From the NCBI GenBank assembly GCA_018067115.1, contig JAGPVI010000027.1, forward strand, positions 1-23,621: a stretch of 23,621 bases of DNA. The letters are read 5' to 3'. The position numbers and the translations under genes are program-made. This document shows positions 1 through 8,057 of this stretch, piece after piece (the stretch's first letter is position 1; every line of letters starts with the position of its first letter). The notes under the pieces were generated by a model. The model did not search any database, was not told where the DNA came from, and saw nothing but the letters and a program-made list of their open reading frames with translations. The stretch is from Bizionia sp. Its GTDB lineage: Bacteria > Bacteroidota > Bacteroidia > Flavobacteriales > Flavobacteriaceae.

Positions 1-333
1 TAAAGCTCCCGAAAAAATAAAAACCAGAGCAATAATAAGCACACGTGAACCCGCTTTTTTTATTGTTGAAATTAACCAATAGCCAATTCCAAAAATAGCG
101 ATAACTCTAAAGAGTGTTAAACTTAACTTCGCTACGCGATCGCTTAGAAAAGGAAAAATATCACTTAATTTTGTCCCCCAAGCCATACCATCATTTTCGA
201 TAAAATAAATTTTAAATTTCTCTAATACAGCAACACTTTCCCCCAATTGAAAATGGGTTTTTATATACACTTTACTTATTTGATCTATTAACAAGATTAA
301 AATAATAAAGAAAGAGGCTTTTTTAAGAGTCAT
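1..333 (-). CDS. lspA: Lipoprotein signal peptidase II, partial (C-terminus outside window)
   Basis: Inner-membrane aspartic protease that removes the signal peptide from diacylglyceryl-modified prolipoproteins. The 111 visible residues begin MTLKKASFFIILILLIDQISK, with a first membrane helix ending in the family's D-Q-x-x-K pattern. The periplasmic motif FIENDGMAWG corresponds to the N-x-G-x-(A/F)-(F/W)-(G/S) block of LspA. A further helix and the start of the SGAL(GN) block follow, where the window ends. The catalytic Asp residues lie beyond the edge and cannot be checked. The gene begins 26 bp after the stop of the DUF4097-like gene, so the two are probably co-transcribed. In Bacteroidota lspA is commonly found close to ileS and a traR/dksA-like gene, as here. 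The window itself encodes several lipoproteins that would be substrates. Confidence 0.93.
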   Translation of the reverse strand, partial: MTLKKASFFIILILLIDQISKVYIKTHFQLGESVAVLEKFKIYFIENDGMAWGTKLSDIFPFLSDRVAKLSLTLFRVIAIFGIGYWLISTIKKAGSRVLIIALVFIFSGAL

Positions 334-359
334 ATTAGATATTTGAAGCAAAAATAGTG

Positions 360-983
360 CTATTTTTTGGTTTTTTTAAGGTTAATATCTCCGTTAATAC
401 TATTGATTTTAATAGTGTTTTCCCCACTAACTATTGCTTCTCTTAAAAGTGACCCGTACTTTGTATGCGCTTTTATTTTAGCGAAATTCGTTTCTACAGT
501 CACGTCACCGTTTATAGTATTTACTATACCACTGCCTTTAAAATCTTCTAAAACACAATTGCCTTGAGATAATTCTGCAGTAATAAAAGCATATTTACCT
601 TTAATCTTTGCAGAGCCAATATCGCTTTTTAAATAGATTTTTAAATGCTCAGGTATTTCTAAGGCAATTTCTATGGACACCACTTTGTGAGCGCTCAGTT
701 TATCGTTGTGCAAGGCAAAAGACGGCCTAAAAACGCTTCGTATATATAAAGTACTATCTTTTATCTTATAGGCTACGGCAATCTCGGGAGTGTATTCTCC
801 TTCAATTTTTGTTATTAAATGTATAGCATTTGATGACCTGGTTTGTAAATCAATTTTAAAAATAGAAACACCATCTATTACAATAGTCTTTATTTCTGAA
901 GCACTAAATGTCTCATCAATTAGCTTTTGCGCTGCTACTTGATAATTAATTAAAAAAAGAAATAAGAGAACGACAGGCTTCAT
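360..983 (-). CDS. Secreted DUF4097-like beta-solenoid protein, function unknown
   Basis: A 207-residue protein. I chose the ATG at 983 because it begins a clear signal peptide (MKPVVLLFLFLINYQVAAQ, probable cleavage after AQ). The open frame extends upstream to 1028, but that stretch would put a poor N-terminus ahead of the signal and would run into the hairpin at 1022-1061. The mature part is rich in short beta-strands with repeating N-x-I-N-G-D-(V/I) turns near the C-terminus (NTINGDVTVET and INSINGDINLKK). This is the usual look of DUF4097/adhesin-head-like beta-helix proteins. There is no lipobox and no membrane helix after the signal, so it is probably periplasmic or exported. It lies between the DksA-like gene and lspA, behind a terminator-like hairpin, so it may have its own promoter; I see only a weak near-match there (TTCTTTTG, 1009-1016 on the minus strand). 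The family assignment is by pattern and its role is unknown. Confidence 0.75.
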   Translation of the reverse strand: MKPVVLLFLFLINYQVAAQKLIDETFSASEIKTIVIDGVSIFKIDLQTRSSNAIHLITKIEGEYTPEIAVAYKIKDSTLYIRSVFRPSFALHNDKLSAHKVVSIEIALEIPEHLKIYLKSDIGSAKIKGKYAFITAELSQGNCVLEDFKGSGIVNTINGDVTVETNFAKIKAHTKYGSLLREAIVSGENTIKINSINGDINLKKTKK

Positions 984-1021
984 TACTTTATAAGGGATTC
1001 GCATTGCGCAAAAGAATAAGA

Positions 1022-1061
1022 AACACAAAACGCTTCAATTAAAGTTGAAGCGTTTTGTGTT
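1022..1061 (-). terminator. Strong hairpin, probable terminator after the DksA-like gene
   Basis: A perfect 17-bp inverted repeat (1022-1038 with 1045-1061) with a 6-nt loop, each arm centred on AAAACGCTTCAA / TTGAAGCGTTTT. It starts 28 bp past the stop of the DksA-like gene. Read on the minus strand, the stem is followed by a modestly T-rich run (TTTCTTATTCTTTT). It could end the ileS-dksA transcript or lower read-through into the DUF4097-like gene and lspA. It is near symmetric, so it could act in both directions. Confidence 0.7.
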
Positions 1062-1089
1062 ATTGTAAATTTAAAAATGACAGATTGTT

Positions 1090-1473
1090 TTACTTCTGCA
1101 TATTTTTAGCTTCAATACTTAATGTTGCGTGTGGTACTAACTCTAATCGTTTACTATTAATTAGTTTTCCAGTAACACGGCAAATTCCGTACGTTTTATT
1201 TTCAATTCTAATTAATGCATTCTTAAGGTCGCGGATAAATTTCTCTTGTCTAATTGCTAATTGCGAATTAGATTCTTTACTATTTACTGCACTTCCTTCG
1301 TCGAAAGCTTTAAAGGTTGGCGACGTATCGTCGGTACCATTATTTTGATCGTTAATGTAAGCACTTTTAATAAGATCTAAATCGTGTTGTGCTTTCTGGA
1401 TTTTGTCTAGAATTAAGATTTTAAATTCGGCTAAATCTTTATCTGAATATCTTGATGTGTTTTCTATCATCAT
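1090..1473 (-). CDS. DksA/TraR-family protein with degenerate zinc finger
   Basis: A 127-residue member of the DksA/TraR family, whose characterised members bind RNA polymerase through the secondary channel and alter promoter activity, often with ppGpp. Residues about 10-92 are predicted helical (coiled-coil region). Residues 95-123 align with the C4 zinc finger, including YGICRVTGKL and the tail PHATLSIEAK. Of the four zinc cysteines only C98 remains; the other positions read T101, S119 and A122. The coiled-coil tip also lacks a strict D-x-x-D-x-A motif (it reads FDEGSA at 57-62). The gene starts 5 bp after the ileS stop, so it is translationally close-coupled to ileS. The first of two adjacent ATGs is used; the second, at 1470, is equally possible. 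It is a distant relative, so I give no symbol; whether it acts with ppGpp is unknown. Confidence 0.88.
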   Translation of the reverse strand: MMIENTSRYSDKDLAEFKILILDKIQKAQHDLDLIKSAYINDQNNGTDDTSPTFKAFDEGSAVNSKESNSQLAIRQEKFIRDLKNALIRIENKTYGICRVTGKLINSKRLELVPHATLSIEAKNMQK

Positions 1474-1478
1474 AATTT

Positions 1479-4400
1479 TTAAATTTTTTGAATAAACAAT
1501 TTAGTATGTACCGTATCGAATTCGATATCTATACCCTCATTTAATTCGTCCATAATTTCAAGCTCATTGGTTAGAGTCTCTGCTTTGATATAAGCTTCGT
1601 TGGTTTTAACCGCTTCGTTTACTTGATCGTCTTTTAATAACTTAACGTTAATTCTATCTGTAACTTCAAAACCAGAGTCCTTTCTTAAATTCTGAATACG
1701 ATTTACGAGTTCTCTTGCAACTCCCTCTTTTCGTAATTCGCTAGATATTGTAACATCTAAAGCTACTGTATAGGCGCCTTCATTTGCGACTAACCAACCT
1801 TCTATATCTTGTGAAGTAATCTCTACATCACTGACTTCTAAAGTAATAATTTTTCCGTTACAATTTACATCGTGTTGTCCATTTTGCTCAATATTTTTAA
1901 TATCCTCGGCAGACATTTTAAGTATCTCACTAGCAATCAACTTCATATCCTTACCAAAACGTGGGCCTAACGCTTTAAAATTAGGCTTTACTTGTTTCAC
2001 TAAAACACCAGAAGCATCGTCTAATAGCTCTACTTCCTTAACATTAACCTCATGTTTTATTAAATCGGCCACCGCAAGAATCTCTTCTCTTTGCTCTTCG
2101 TTAATGATAGGAATCATTATTTTTTGTAGTGGCTGACGTACTTTTATTTTTTCTTTCGCTCGCAACGACAATACTAAAGACGAAATAGTCTGTGCAGCTT
2201 CCATTTTACGCTCTAAAGCTTTATCTATAAAGCTTGGGTCGCTTTCTGGAAACTGAGCCAAATGTACACTTTCAAATCCTTCTGATTGTGTTGTGTTTGT
2301 TAAGTCTAAGTAAAGTTTATCCATAAAAAATGGAGCGATTGGCGCACCTAATTTCGCGATGGTTAACATACACGTATATAAGGTTTGATAAGCCGATATT
2401 TTATCTTGCTGATAATCGCCTTTCCAAAAACGCCTTCTACTTAAACGCACATACCAGTTACTTAAATAATCTTGGGTAAAGTTAGAAATAGCACGAGCAG
2501 CCCTTGTAGGTTCGTATTCGGCATAAAAAGCATCTACTTTCTCTATTAGCGTGTGTAATTCTGACAGAATCCAACGGTCTATTTCTGGTCTTTCCGCTAA
2601 AGGCACATTGGCTTCAGCATAGGTAAACTTATCGATATTTGTATATAATTGAAAGAACGAATACGTATTGTATAGTGTTCCAAAAAACTTTCTTTTTACC
2701 TCTTCAATCCCTTCAACATCAAACTTTAAGTTATCCCATGGGTTTGCATTACCAATCATATACCAACGTGTAGCATCGGCACCATAAGTATCTAAAGTTT
2801 CGAATGGATCTGTGGCGTTCCCTAAACGTTTAGACATTTTTTGTCCGTTTTTATCTAACACTAATCCGTTAGACACCACGTTTTTATAGGCTACAGAATC
2901 GAAAACCATTGTACCAATAGCGTGAAGCGTATAAAACCACCCACGAGTTTGATCTACTCCTTCCGCAATAAAATCTGCTGGAAAGGATTTATTATCATCT
3001 ATTTTATCTTTGTTTTCGAAAGGGTAGTGCCATTGTGCATAAGGCATAGAACCAGAATCGAACCAAACGTCTATTAAATCACTCTCGCGACGCATAGGTT
3101 GCCCAGACTTAGAAACTAGCACGATCTCATCCACTATGTTTTTATGTAGGTCTATTGTTGCATAATTTTCTTCGGAGTTGTTACCCACTTGAAAATCTTC
3201 AAAAATATCTTTCTCTAAAACGCCTGCGGCCACTGCTTTTGTCATTTCAGATTTTAATTCTTCAACAGATCCAATACAGATTTCCTCTTTACCATCTTCG
3301 CTTCTCCAAATTGGTAATGGAATTCCCCAATATCTTGAGCGTGATAAATTCCAATCATTTGCATTTGCTAACCAATTACCAAAACGGCCTTCACCTGTAG
3401 ATTTTGGTTTCCAATTAATGGTTTTATTAAGCTCGTGCATACGGTCTTTAACATCGGTAACTTTTATAAACCAAGAATCTAACGGGTAGTATAAAATTGG
3501 TTTATCTGTTCTCCAACAGTTAGGATAACTGTGTTTATATTTTTCGACTTTAAACGCCTTATTTTCTTCTTTTAATTGAATAGCAAGTTCAACGTCTACC
3601 GAGCGTTCTGGTGCTTCACCATCTGCATAATATTCGTTTTTTACGTATTTACCAGCATATTCAGCCATTTCTGGTCTAAATTTACCTTGTAAGTCTACTA
3701 AAGGCACCAAATTATCGTTCTCGTCTTTTACAAGCATTGGCGGAATTTCTGGCACTGCCTGTTTTGCAACCAAAGCATCATCTGCACCAAAAGTAGGTGC
3801 CGTGTGTACAATTCCAGTTCCATCTTCCGTGGTAACAAAATCACCAGAGATTATTCTAAAAGCATTTTCTGGGTTATCGTTTGGCAACGCATACGGTAAT
3901 AATTGCTCGTATTTAATACCTACAAGATCTTTTCCGATAAAGTCTTTAACAACGAAATATGGTATTTTTTTATCGCCATCTTTATAGTCTAATAGTTCAG
4001 CTTTCGTCTCTACGCGCTTAAATTTTCCATCAAACTGTTTGTTTACTAAAGGTTTTGCCAATACCACATTCATTGGCTTAAATGTGTATTGATTATATGT
4101 TTCTACTAAAACATAATCTATTTTAGAACCAACGGTTAAAGCTGTATTACTTGGTAGGGTCCAAGGTGTTGTTGTCCAAGCTAAAAAGAAAATATCGCCT
4201 TCGTTTTGTAAAAAATCTGGCAACGTATTTTCTATCGCTTTAAACTGAGCGACCACAGTCGTGTCTGTAACATCTTGATATGTTCCTGGCTGATTTAGCT
4301 CATGAGAACTCAATCCTGTTCCTGCTTTTGGCGAGTACGGCTGGATTGTGTATCCTTTATATATTAAATTTTTATTATAAATCTCTTTAAGCAACCACCA

Positions 4401-4883
4401 TACGCTTTCCATATATTTTGGCTCGTAAGTTACATATGGGTTATCCATATCTACCCAGTAGCCCATTTTTTGGGTAAGGTCATTCCATACATCTGTGTAG
4501 CGCATCACCGCTTTACGACAAGTAGCATTATAATCTTCTACAGAAATAGTTTTCCCGATGTCTTCTTTGGTAATTCCGAGTTCTTTTTCTACACCAAGTT
4601 CTATAGGTAAACCGTGGGTATCCCAACCGGCTTTACGCTTCACTTGAAACCCTTTCATAGTTTTGTAACGCGGAAAAATATCTTTAATAGCACGTGCTAA
4701 AACGTGGTGTACACCTGGCAGTCCGTTTGCAGATGGAGGACCTTCAAAGAACACGTAAGGTTTACTACCTTCGCGTGAAGTGACACTCTTTTCAAAAATA
4801 TTATTCTCTTTCCAATATGCTAGAATTTCTTCTGCAACATTTGGTAAGTTAAGTCCTTTATATTCAGGGAATCCTGTGCTCAT
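1479..4883 (-). CDS. ileS: Isoleucyl-tRNA synthetase
   Basis: A 1134-residue class I aminoacyl-tRNA synthetase that charges tRNA-Ile in the cytoplasm. The ATP-binding signature region is PSANGLPGVHH (residues 50-60), where HIGH reads as GVHH, followed by ARAIKD. The second ATP motif is KMSKR at 682-686. Between them lies the large CP1 editing insertion (about 190-420), including WTTTPWTLPSNTAL. The anticodon-binding domain follows KMSKS, and a long C-terminal extension has no zinc-binding cysteine cluster. Length, the ANG-x-P pattern and the C-terminal extension suggest the eukaryote-like (type 2) IleS lineage rather than the E. coli type. The gene lies 104 bp downstream of a lipoprotein gene and 5 bp upstream of the DksA-like gene. 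A one-mismatch -7 box (TAATTTCG, 4909-4916, minus strand) sits upstream and may be its own promoter. Confidence 0.98.
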   Translation of the reverse strand: MSTGFPEYKGLNLPNVAEEILAYWKENNIFEKSVTSREGSKPYVFFEGPPSANGLPGVHHVLARAIKDIFPRYKTMKGFQVKRKAGWDTHGLPIELGVEKELGITKEDIGKTISVEDYNATCRKAVMRYTDVWNDLTQKMGYWVDMDNPYVTYEPKYMESVWWLLKEIYNKNLIYKGYTIQPYSPKAGTGLSSHELNQPGTYQDVTDTTVVAQFKAIENTLPDFLQNEGDIFFLAWTTTPWTLPSNTALTVGSKIDYVLVETYNQYTFKPMNVVLAKPLVNKQFDGKFKRVETKAELLDYKDGDKKIPYFVVKDFIGKDLVGIKYEQLLPYALPNDNPENAFRIISGDFVTTEDGTGIVHTAPTFGADDALVAKQAVPEIPPMLVKDENDNLVPLVDLQGKFRPEMAEYAGKYVKNEYYADGEAPERSVDVELAIQLKEENKAFKVEKYKHSYPNCWRTDKPILYYPLDSWFIKVTDVKDRMHELNKTINWKPKSTGEGRFGNWLANANDWNLSRSRYWGIPLPIWRSEDGKEEICIGSVEELKSEMTKAVAAGVLEKDIFEDFQVGNNSEENYATIDLHKNIVDEIVLVSKSGQPMRRESDLIDVWFDSGSMPYAQWHYPFENKDKIDDNKSFPADFIAEGVDQTRGWFYTLHAIGTMVFDSVAYKNVVSNGLVLDKNGQKMSKRLGNATDPFETLDTYGADATRWYMIGNANPWDNLKFDVEGIEEVKRKFFGTLYNTYSFFQLYTNIDKFTYAEANVPLAERPEIDRWILSELHTLIEKVDAFYAEYEPTRAARAISNFTQDYLSNWYVRLSRRRFWKGDYQQDKISAYQTLYTCMLTIAKLGAPIAPFFMDKLYLDLTNTTQSEGFESVHLAQFPESDPSFIDKALERKMEAAQTISSLVLSLRAKEKIKVRQPLQKIMIPIINEEQREEILAVADLIKHEVNVKEVELLDDASGVLVKQVKPNFKALGPRFGKDMKLIASEILKMSAEDIKNIEQNGQHDVNCNGKIITLEVSDVEITSQDIEGWLVANEGAYTVALDVTISSELRKEGVARELVNRIQNLRKDSGFEVTDRINVKLLKDDQVNEAVKTNEAYIKAETLTNELEIMDELNEGIDIEFDTVHTKLFIQKI

Positions 4884-4987
4884 TTTTTCTGATTTCTTAT
4901 TCGTTTTGCGAAATTAAGGAATTTTAAGAAAAAATGATGTGTGTTCACACTTAAAAACAGAGTATTAACTAAATAAATAAAAGCCCT

Positions 4988-5449
4988 CTAGTGAGCCGAT
5001 TTAAATTGCTTTCTAAAAAGTTTTGCTTTATCAATAAGTAATTCTTCTTGAGCCTTGCCAATATTTACTCTAGCGAGCACCCTACCGTTTTTTATATATA
5101 GTTTTCTAGTACTACCAGAATCTGATTTTGATGTTATTAAAACTAATTCATCAGCTTTAAAATAATAGTTTTCTGTTACTGTTTGGTCTGTTTTCTCAAC
5201 GTTTGTAATCTGAAACAATACATGTTCGTCTTGGCTAAATTTTTCCTGATATGAAAATGTCCCAATATCATTAAATCCAGACACATCTGTTAAAGCCCCT
5301 TTAGTTAAGGTCGTTTTCATATCTGTAGCCCCTTCTATTTTAGAGGTATAAGCGTCTATACTTTTTACAAAACCATCGTTAGTTGGTTTTGGCCCACAGG
5401 CAACGATTATTAGAGTAATAATTGGTAATAAGAGGTGTTTTAATTTCAT
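4988..5449 (-). CDS. Small lipoprotein, function unknown
   Basis: A 153-residue protein with a lipoprotein signal peptide: MKLKHLLL, a hydrophobic stretch, and a lipobox ending I-V-A-C (Cys18), so the mature protein starts at Cys18. After the Cys comes GPKPTNDG, which is not an obvious surface-export signal, so the periplasmic face of a membrane is the simplest location. The mature region (about 135 residues) is mixed alpha/beta, with several Thr-rich strands and a basic C-terminus (KAKLFRKQFKSAH). I do not recognise the family. It is divergent from the mscS gene and lies upstream of ileS on the same strand with a 104-bp gap, so co-transcription with ileS is possible but not shown. Confidence 0.8.
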   Translation of the reverse strand: MKLKHLLLPIITLIIVACGPKPTNDGFVKSIDAYTSKIEGATDMKTTLTKGALTDVSGFNDIGTFSYQEKFSQDEHVLFQITNVEKTDQTVTENYYFKADELVLITSKSDSGSTRKLYIKNGRVLARVNIGKAQEELLIDKAKLFRKQFKSAH

Positions 5450-5599
5450 ATTATTTTTGTCAGTTGGCTTAAAAATAACACCTTTTTAGTTGTTTTTACG
5501 TGGCATTAAGATAAACTTAAGGAAAATAGACTGTCTCTAATCGGTACAGTATCGAATAAAATAAGTTGTAATGAAGAAGGGGTTTACTACAAAAGACGC

Positions 5600-5607
5600 C
5601 AAATATA
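5600..5607 (-). promoter_or_regulatory. Possible -7 box for the lipoprotein gene
   Basis: On the minus strand this reads TATATTTG, a full match to the Bacteroidota -7 consensus TAnnTTTG. It is about 150 bp upstream of the lipoprotein start at 5449. I see no convincing TTG -33 element at the usual spacing, so chance occurrence in AT-rich DNA is a real alternative. Confidence 0.3.
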
Positions 5608-5688
5608 AAAAGACATTTAAGAAAAGTATTTCGGGTTGTGTACTTATTTAGTATCTTAAATCGCACGAATTCAATAAATAAACAACCT

Positions 5689-6621
5689 ATGAAAGTAATT
5701 GCTATTATAAATCAGGAGTTTTCTCAATCTGTTTCAGACTCCTTTACTACTTTTTTCGATAGCCTTACCGCACAGCTTCCGGGTATTGGAATGGCACTTC
5801 TAATTATAATATTAGGAACTTTAATCGCGACGTGGCTAGGTCAATTTGCACGAAAACGAATCGCTTCGAGAACCAACGACCCGTTAATGAGTCAGTTTTT
5901 AAGCAAAGCCTTAAAATACACATTAATAATGATCGCAATTATTCTGGCATTAAAAGCAGCGGGACTTGGGGCGATTGCAACAGGAATATTTACGGCGGCA
6001 GGTGCTAGTGCCGTAGTATTGGGGTTTGCTTTTAAAGATATTGGTCAGAATTTTATTGCAGGAATTATTCTGGCATTTAGCAGACCTTACGATGTTAATG
6101 ACACCGTAGAAATTGGAGAGAATTTTGGAAAAGTAAAGGCCTTAGAATTTAGACACACAAAACTAAAAACTTTTGATGGTAAGGATGTCTATATTCCGAA
6201 TAGTGATGTTTTAACGAAACCTGTAACCAATTATACAGAAGATGGGTTTTTTAGATGGGATTTTATAGTTGGTATCGCTTACGAAAACAATATTAACGAG
6301 GCAAAACAAGTTATTTTAGAAACGTTAGCCAAAGAACCGAATGTGATGACCGATGCTGAGCACGAAAATTTTGTTATAGAAGATGAATTAGCGACCAGTA
6401 CAGTGAATTTAAAAGTATATTTCTGGGTAGACACTAAAGACTTTAGAAAACTAGCATTGATTACTAAAGGTTCGGTGGTTAGAAATATAAAAGAAGCTCT
6501 TGAAAACGCAGGGTTTTATATGCCTGCCGATATTCAAGAAGTTAAAATTTATGGCGCTGAAAAAGATTTTCCTATACGTATTTCTAGAGATATAATTAAT
6601 GAACTAAAGAGTGAAGAATAA
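5689..6621 (+). CDS. Small-conductance mechanosensitive channel (MscS family)
   Basis: A 310-residue inner-membrane channel that opens under membrane tension and releases solutes during hypo-osmotic shock. I start it at the ATG at 5689; the frame is open back to a GTG at 5638, but those 17 extra codons add nothing family-like. Predicted helices are TM1 (about 31-53), TM2 (about 73-95) and the pore-lining TM3 (about 97-130). TM3 carries the family pattern of small residues AGASAVVLGFAFKDIGQNF and then the cytoplasmic beta-domain starting at SRPYDVNDTVEI. The strand SRPYDVND-x-V-E-I and the VYIPNSD segment are typical MscS signatures. Length is close to E. coli MscS (286). The gene stands alone: divergent from the lipoprotein gene (239-bp gap) and convergent with radA. 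Confidence 0.95.
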   Translation: MKVIAIINQEFSQSVSDSFTTFFDSLTAQLPGIGMALLIIILGTLIATWLGQFARKRIASRTNDPLMSQFLSKALKYTLIMIAIILALKAAGLGAIATGIFTAAGASAVVLGFAFKDIGQNFIAGIILAFSRPYDVNDTVEIGENFGKVKALEFRHTKLKTFDGKDVYIPNSDVLTKPVTNYTEDGFFRWDFIVGIAYENNINEAKQVILETLAKEPNVMTDAEHENFVIEDELATSTVNLKVYFWVDTKDFRKLALITKGSVVRNIKEALENAGFYMPADIQEVKIYGAEKDFPIRISRDIINELKSEE

Positions 6622-6629
6622 CTCTTTTT
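6606..6629 (+). terminator. Weak hairpin at the end of the mscS gene
   Basis: A 7-bp stem AAAGAGT / ACTCTTT (6606-6612 with 6621-6627), 8-nt loop, followed by a short T run. It overlaps the stop codon of the channel gene. It sits in the 44-bp gap between convergent mscS and radA, where a terminator is expected, but the stem is short and AT-rich. Confidence 0.4.
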
Positions 6630-6665
6630 AAACTTAAACTTTAGTCAAACTATAATTAAAACAAA

Positions 6666-8024
6666 TTACGACAACAAATCGACGAGATCTTCAACCTTAG
6701 AAATAAGCTGAATCTTTATAGTTGTATTTTTCAGAGAAATCTTATTGTATTTAGAGACAAATATTGTTGAAAACCCTAATTTTTCCGCTTCTAAAATACG
6801 CTGTTCCACACGTTGAACCGGTCTAATTTCTCCAGACAAACCTACTTCGCCTGCAAAGCAAAAATCGCTTTGCAAGGCATCATCTTCATTAGAAGATAAA
6901 ATAGCAGCAACAACCGCCAAATCAATCGCAGGATCGTCTACTGTAATACCACCCGTAATATTTAAAAAAACATCTTTTGCTCCCAACCGGAAACCCGCTC
7001 GCTTTTCTAAAACTGCCAGTAACATATTTAAGCGCTTGGCATTAAAACCAGTTGCACTACGCTGTGGTGTTCCATAAACCGCGGTACTCACCAAAGCCTG
7101 CACCTCTATCATTAATGGGCGCATTCCCTCGAGTGTTGCGGCAACCGCATTACCAGAAAGCTCCTCGTCCTTTTTGGAAATTAAGATCTCACTTGGATTA
7201 GAGACTTCCCGCAAACCAGAACCTTGCATTTCGTAAATACCTAATTCGTTAGTCGACCCAAAACGGTTTTTCTGAGCTCTTAAAATTCTAAATACGTGAT
7301 TGCGATCGCCTTCAAATTGCAATACCGTATCTACCATATGCTCTAAGATTTTAGGACCCGCAATATTTCCGTCTTTTGTAATATGACCAATTAAAATTAC
7401 CGGTGTAGCCGTTTCTTTAGCAAATTTAATAAGCTCGGTAGTACATTCTTTAATTTGCGAAATACTTCCGCTAGACGACTCAATATAATCGCTATGTAAG
7501 GTTTGTATAGAATCTATAATAACAATATCTGGCTCTAAAGCTTCAATTTGCTTAAAGATATTTTGTGTTTTCGTTTCGGTTAAAATATAACAACTTTCGT
7601 TATTAGGATTGATTCGATCGGCACGCATTTTTATTTGTTTCTGACTTTCTTCACCAGAAACATATAACGTTTTGTACGGCAGTTTTAAAGAGATTTGAAG
7701 CAACAATGTACTCTTTCCTATACCCGGCTCACCACCTAAAAGCGTAAGCGATCCTGGCACTATCCCGCCCCCCATTACACGGTTAAACTCACCATCTCGA
7801 CTATCTAATCGCGCTTCTTGCGAGGCATCAATATCTTTTATTCGTAAAGGTTTCGACGCTCGTTTTGTAGTATTTGCAGGTGTTTTCCATTCGCTTTTTT
7901 CTGGCGTCTGGATAACCTCTTCAACTATAGTGTTCCATTCTTTACAAGCCGAACATTGCCCCTGCCATTTAGAGTATTGTGTACCGCAACTCTGACAAAA
8001 AAAAGTCGTTTTTACTTTAGCCAT
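6666..8024 (-). CDS. radA: DNA repair protein RadA
   Basis: A 452-residue RecA-like helicase that promotes branch migration during recombination and repair, acting with RecA in the cytoplasm. All family parts are visible. There is an N-terminal C4 zinc finger (C10, C13, C24, C27). The Walker A motif GEPGIGKS is at 98-105, and the Walker B segment DIVIIDSIQT follows. The RadA-specific KNRFGS motif is near residue 255. The C-terminal Lon-protease-like domain contains the segments GGITVDDPA and FAGEVGLSGEIRPV. Length matches the family (about 450-460). It is the last gene of a minus-strand run from panC and starts 33 bp after the hydrolase-like gene, so it is probably co-transcribed; that linkage to pantothenate genes has no clear functional meaning. 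Confidence 0.98.
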   Translation of the reverse strand: MAKVKTTFFCQSCGTQYSKWQGQCSACKEWNTIVEEVIQTPEKSEWKTPANTTKRASKPLRIKDIDASQEARLDSRDGEFNRVMGGGIVPGSLTLLGGEPGIGKSTLLLQISLKLPYKTLYVSGEESQKQIKMRADRINPNNESCYILTETKTQNIFKQIEALEPDIVIIDSIQTLHSDYIESSSGSISQIKECTTELIKFAKETATPVILIGHITKDGNIAGPKILEHMVDTVLQFEGDRNHVFRILRAQKNRFGSTNELGIYEMQGSGLREVSNPSEILISKKDEELSGNAVAATLEGMRPLMIEVQALVSTAVYGTPQRSATGFNAKRLNMLLAVLEKRAGFRLGAKDVFLNITGGITVDDPAIDLAVVAAILSSNEDDALQSDFCFAGEVGLSGEIRPVQRVEQRILEAEKLGFSTIFVSKYNKISLKNTTIKIQLISKVEDLVDLLS

Positions 8025-8057
8025 ATTTTTATTTCCTAATACCCGAAATTAGTTGAG

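Noticed and set aside
984..1028. Upstream extension of the DUF4097-like gene
   Set aside because: It would place a poor N-terminal stretch in front of a clear signal peptide and overlap a terminator hairpin.
1055..1348. 97-codon plus-strand frame opposite the DksA-like gene
   Set aside because: It is antisense to a well-supported family member and has no domain of its own.
5638..5688. GTG-initiated N-terminal extension of the MscS gene
   Set aside because: The 17 extra codons do not look like MscS N-terminus, and an ATG at 5689 gives a normal start.
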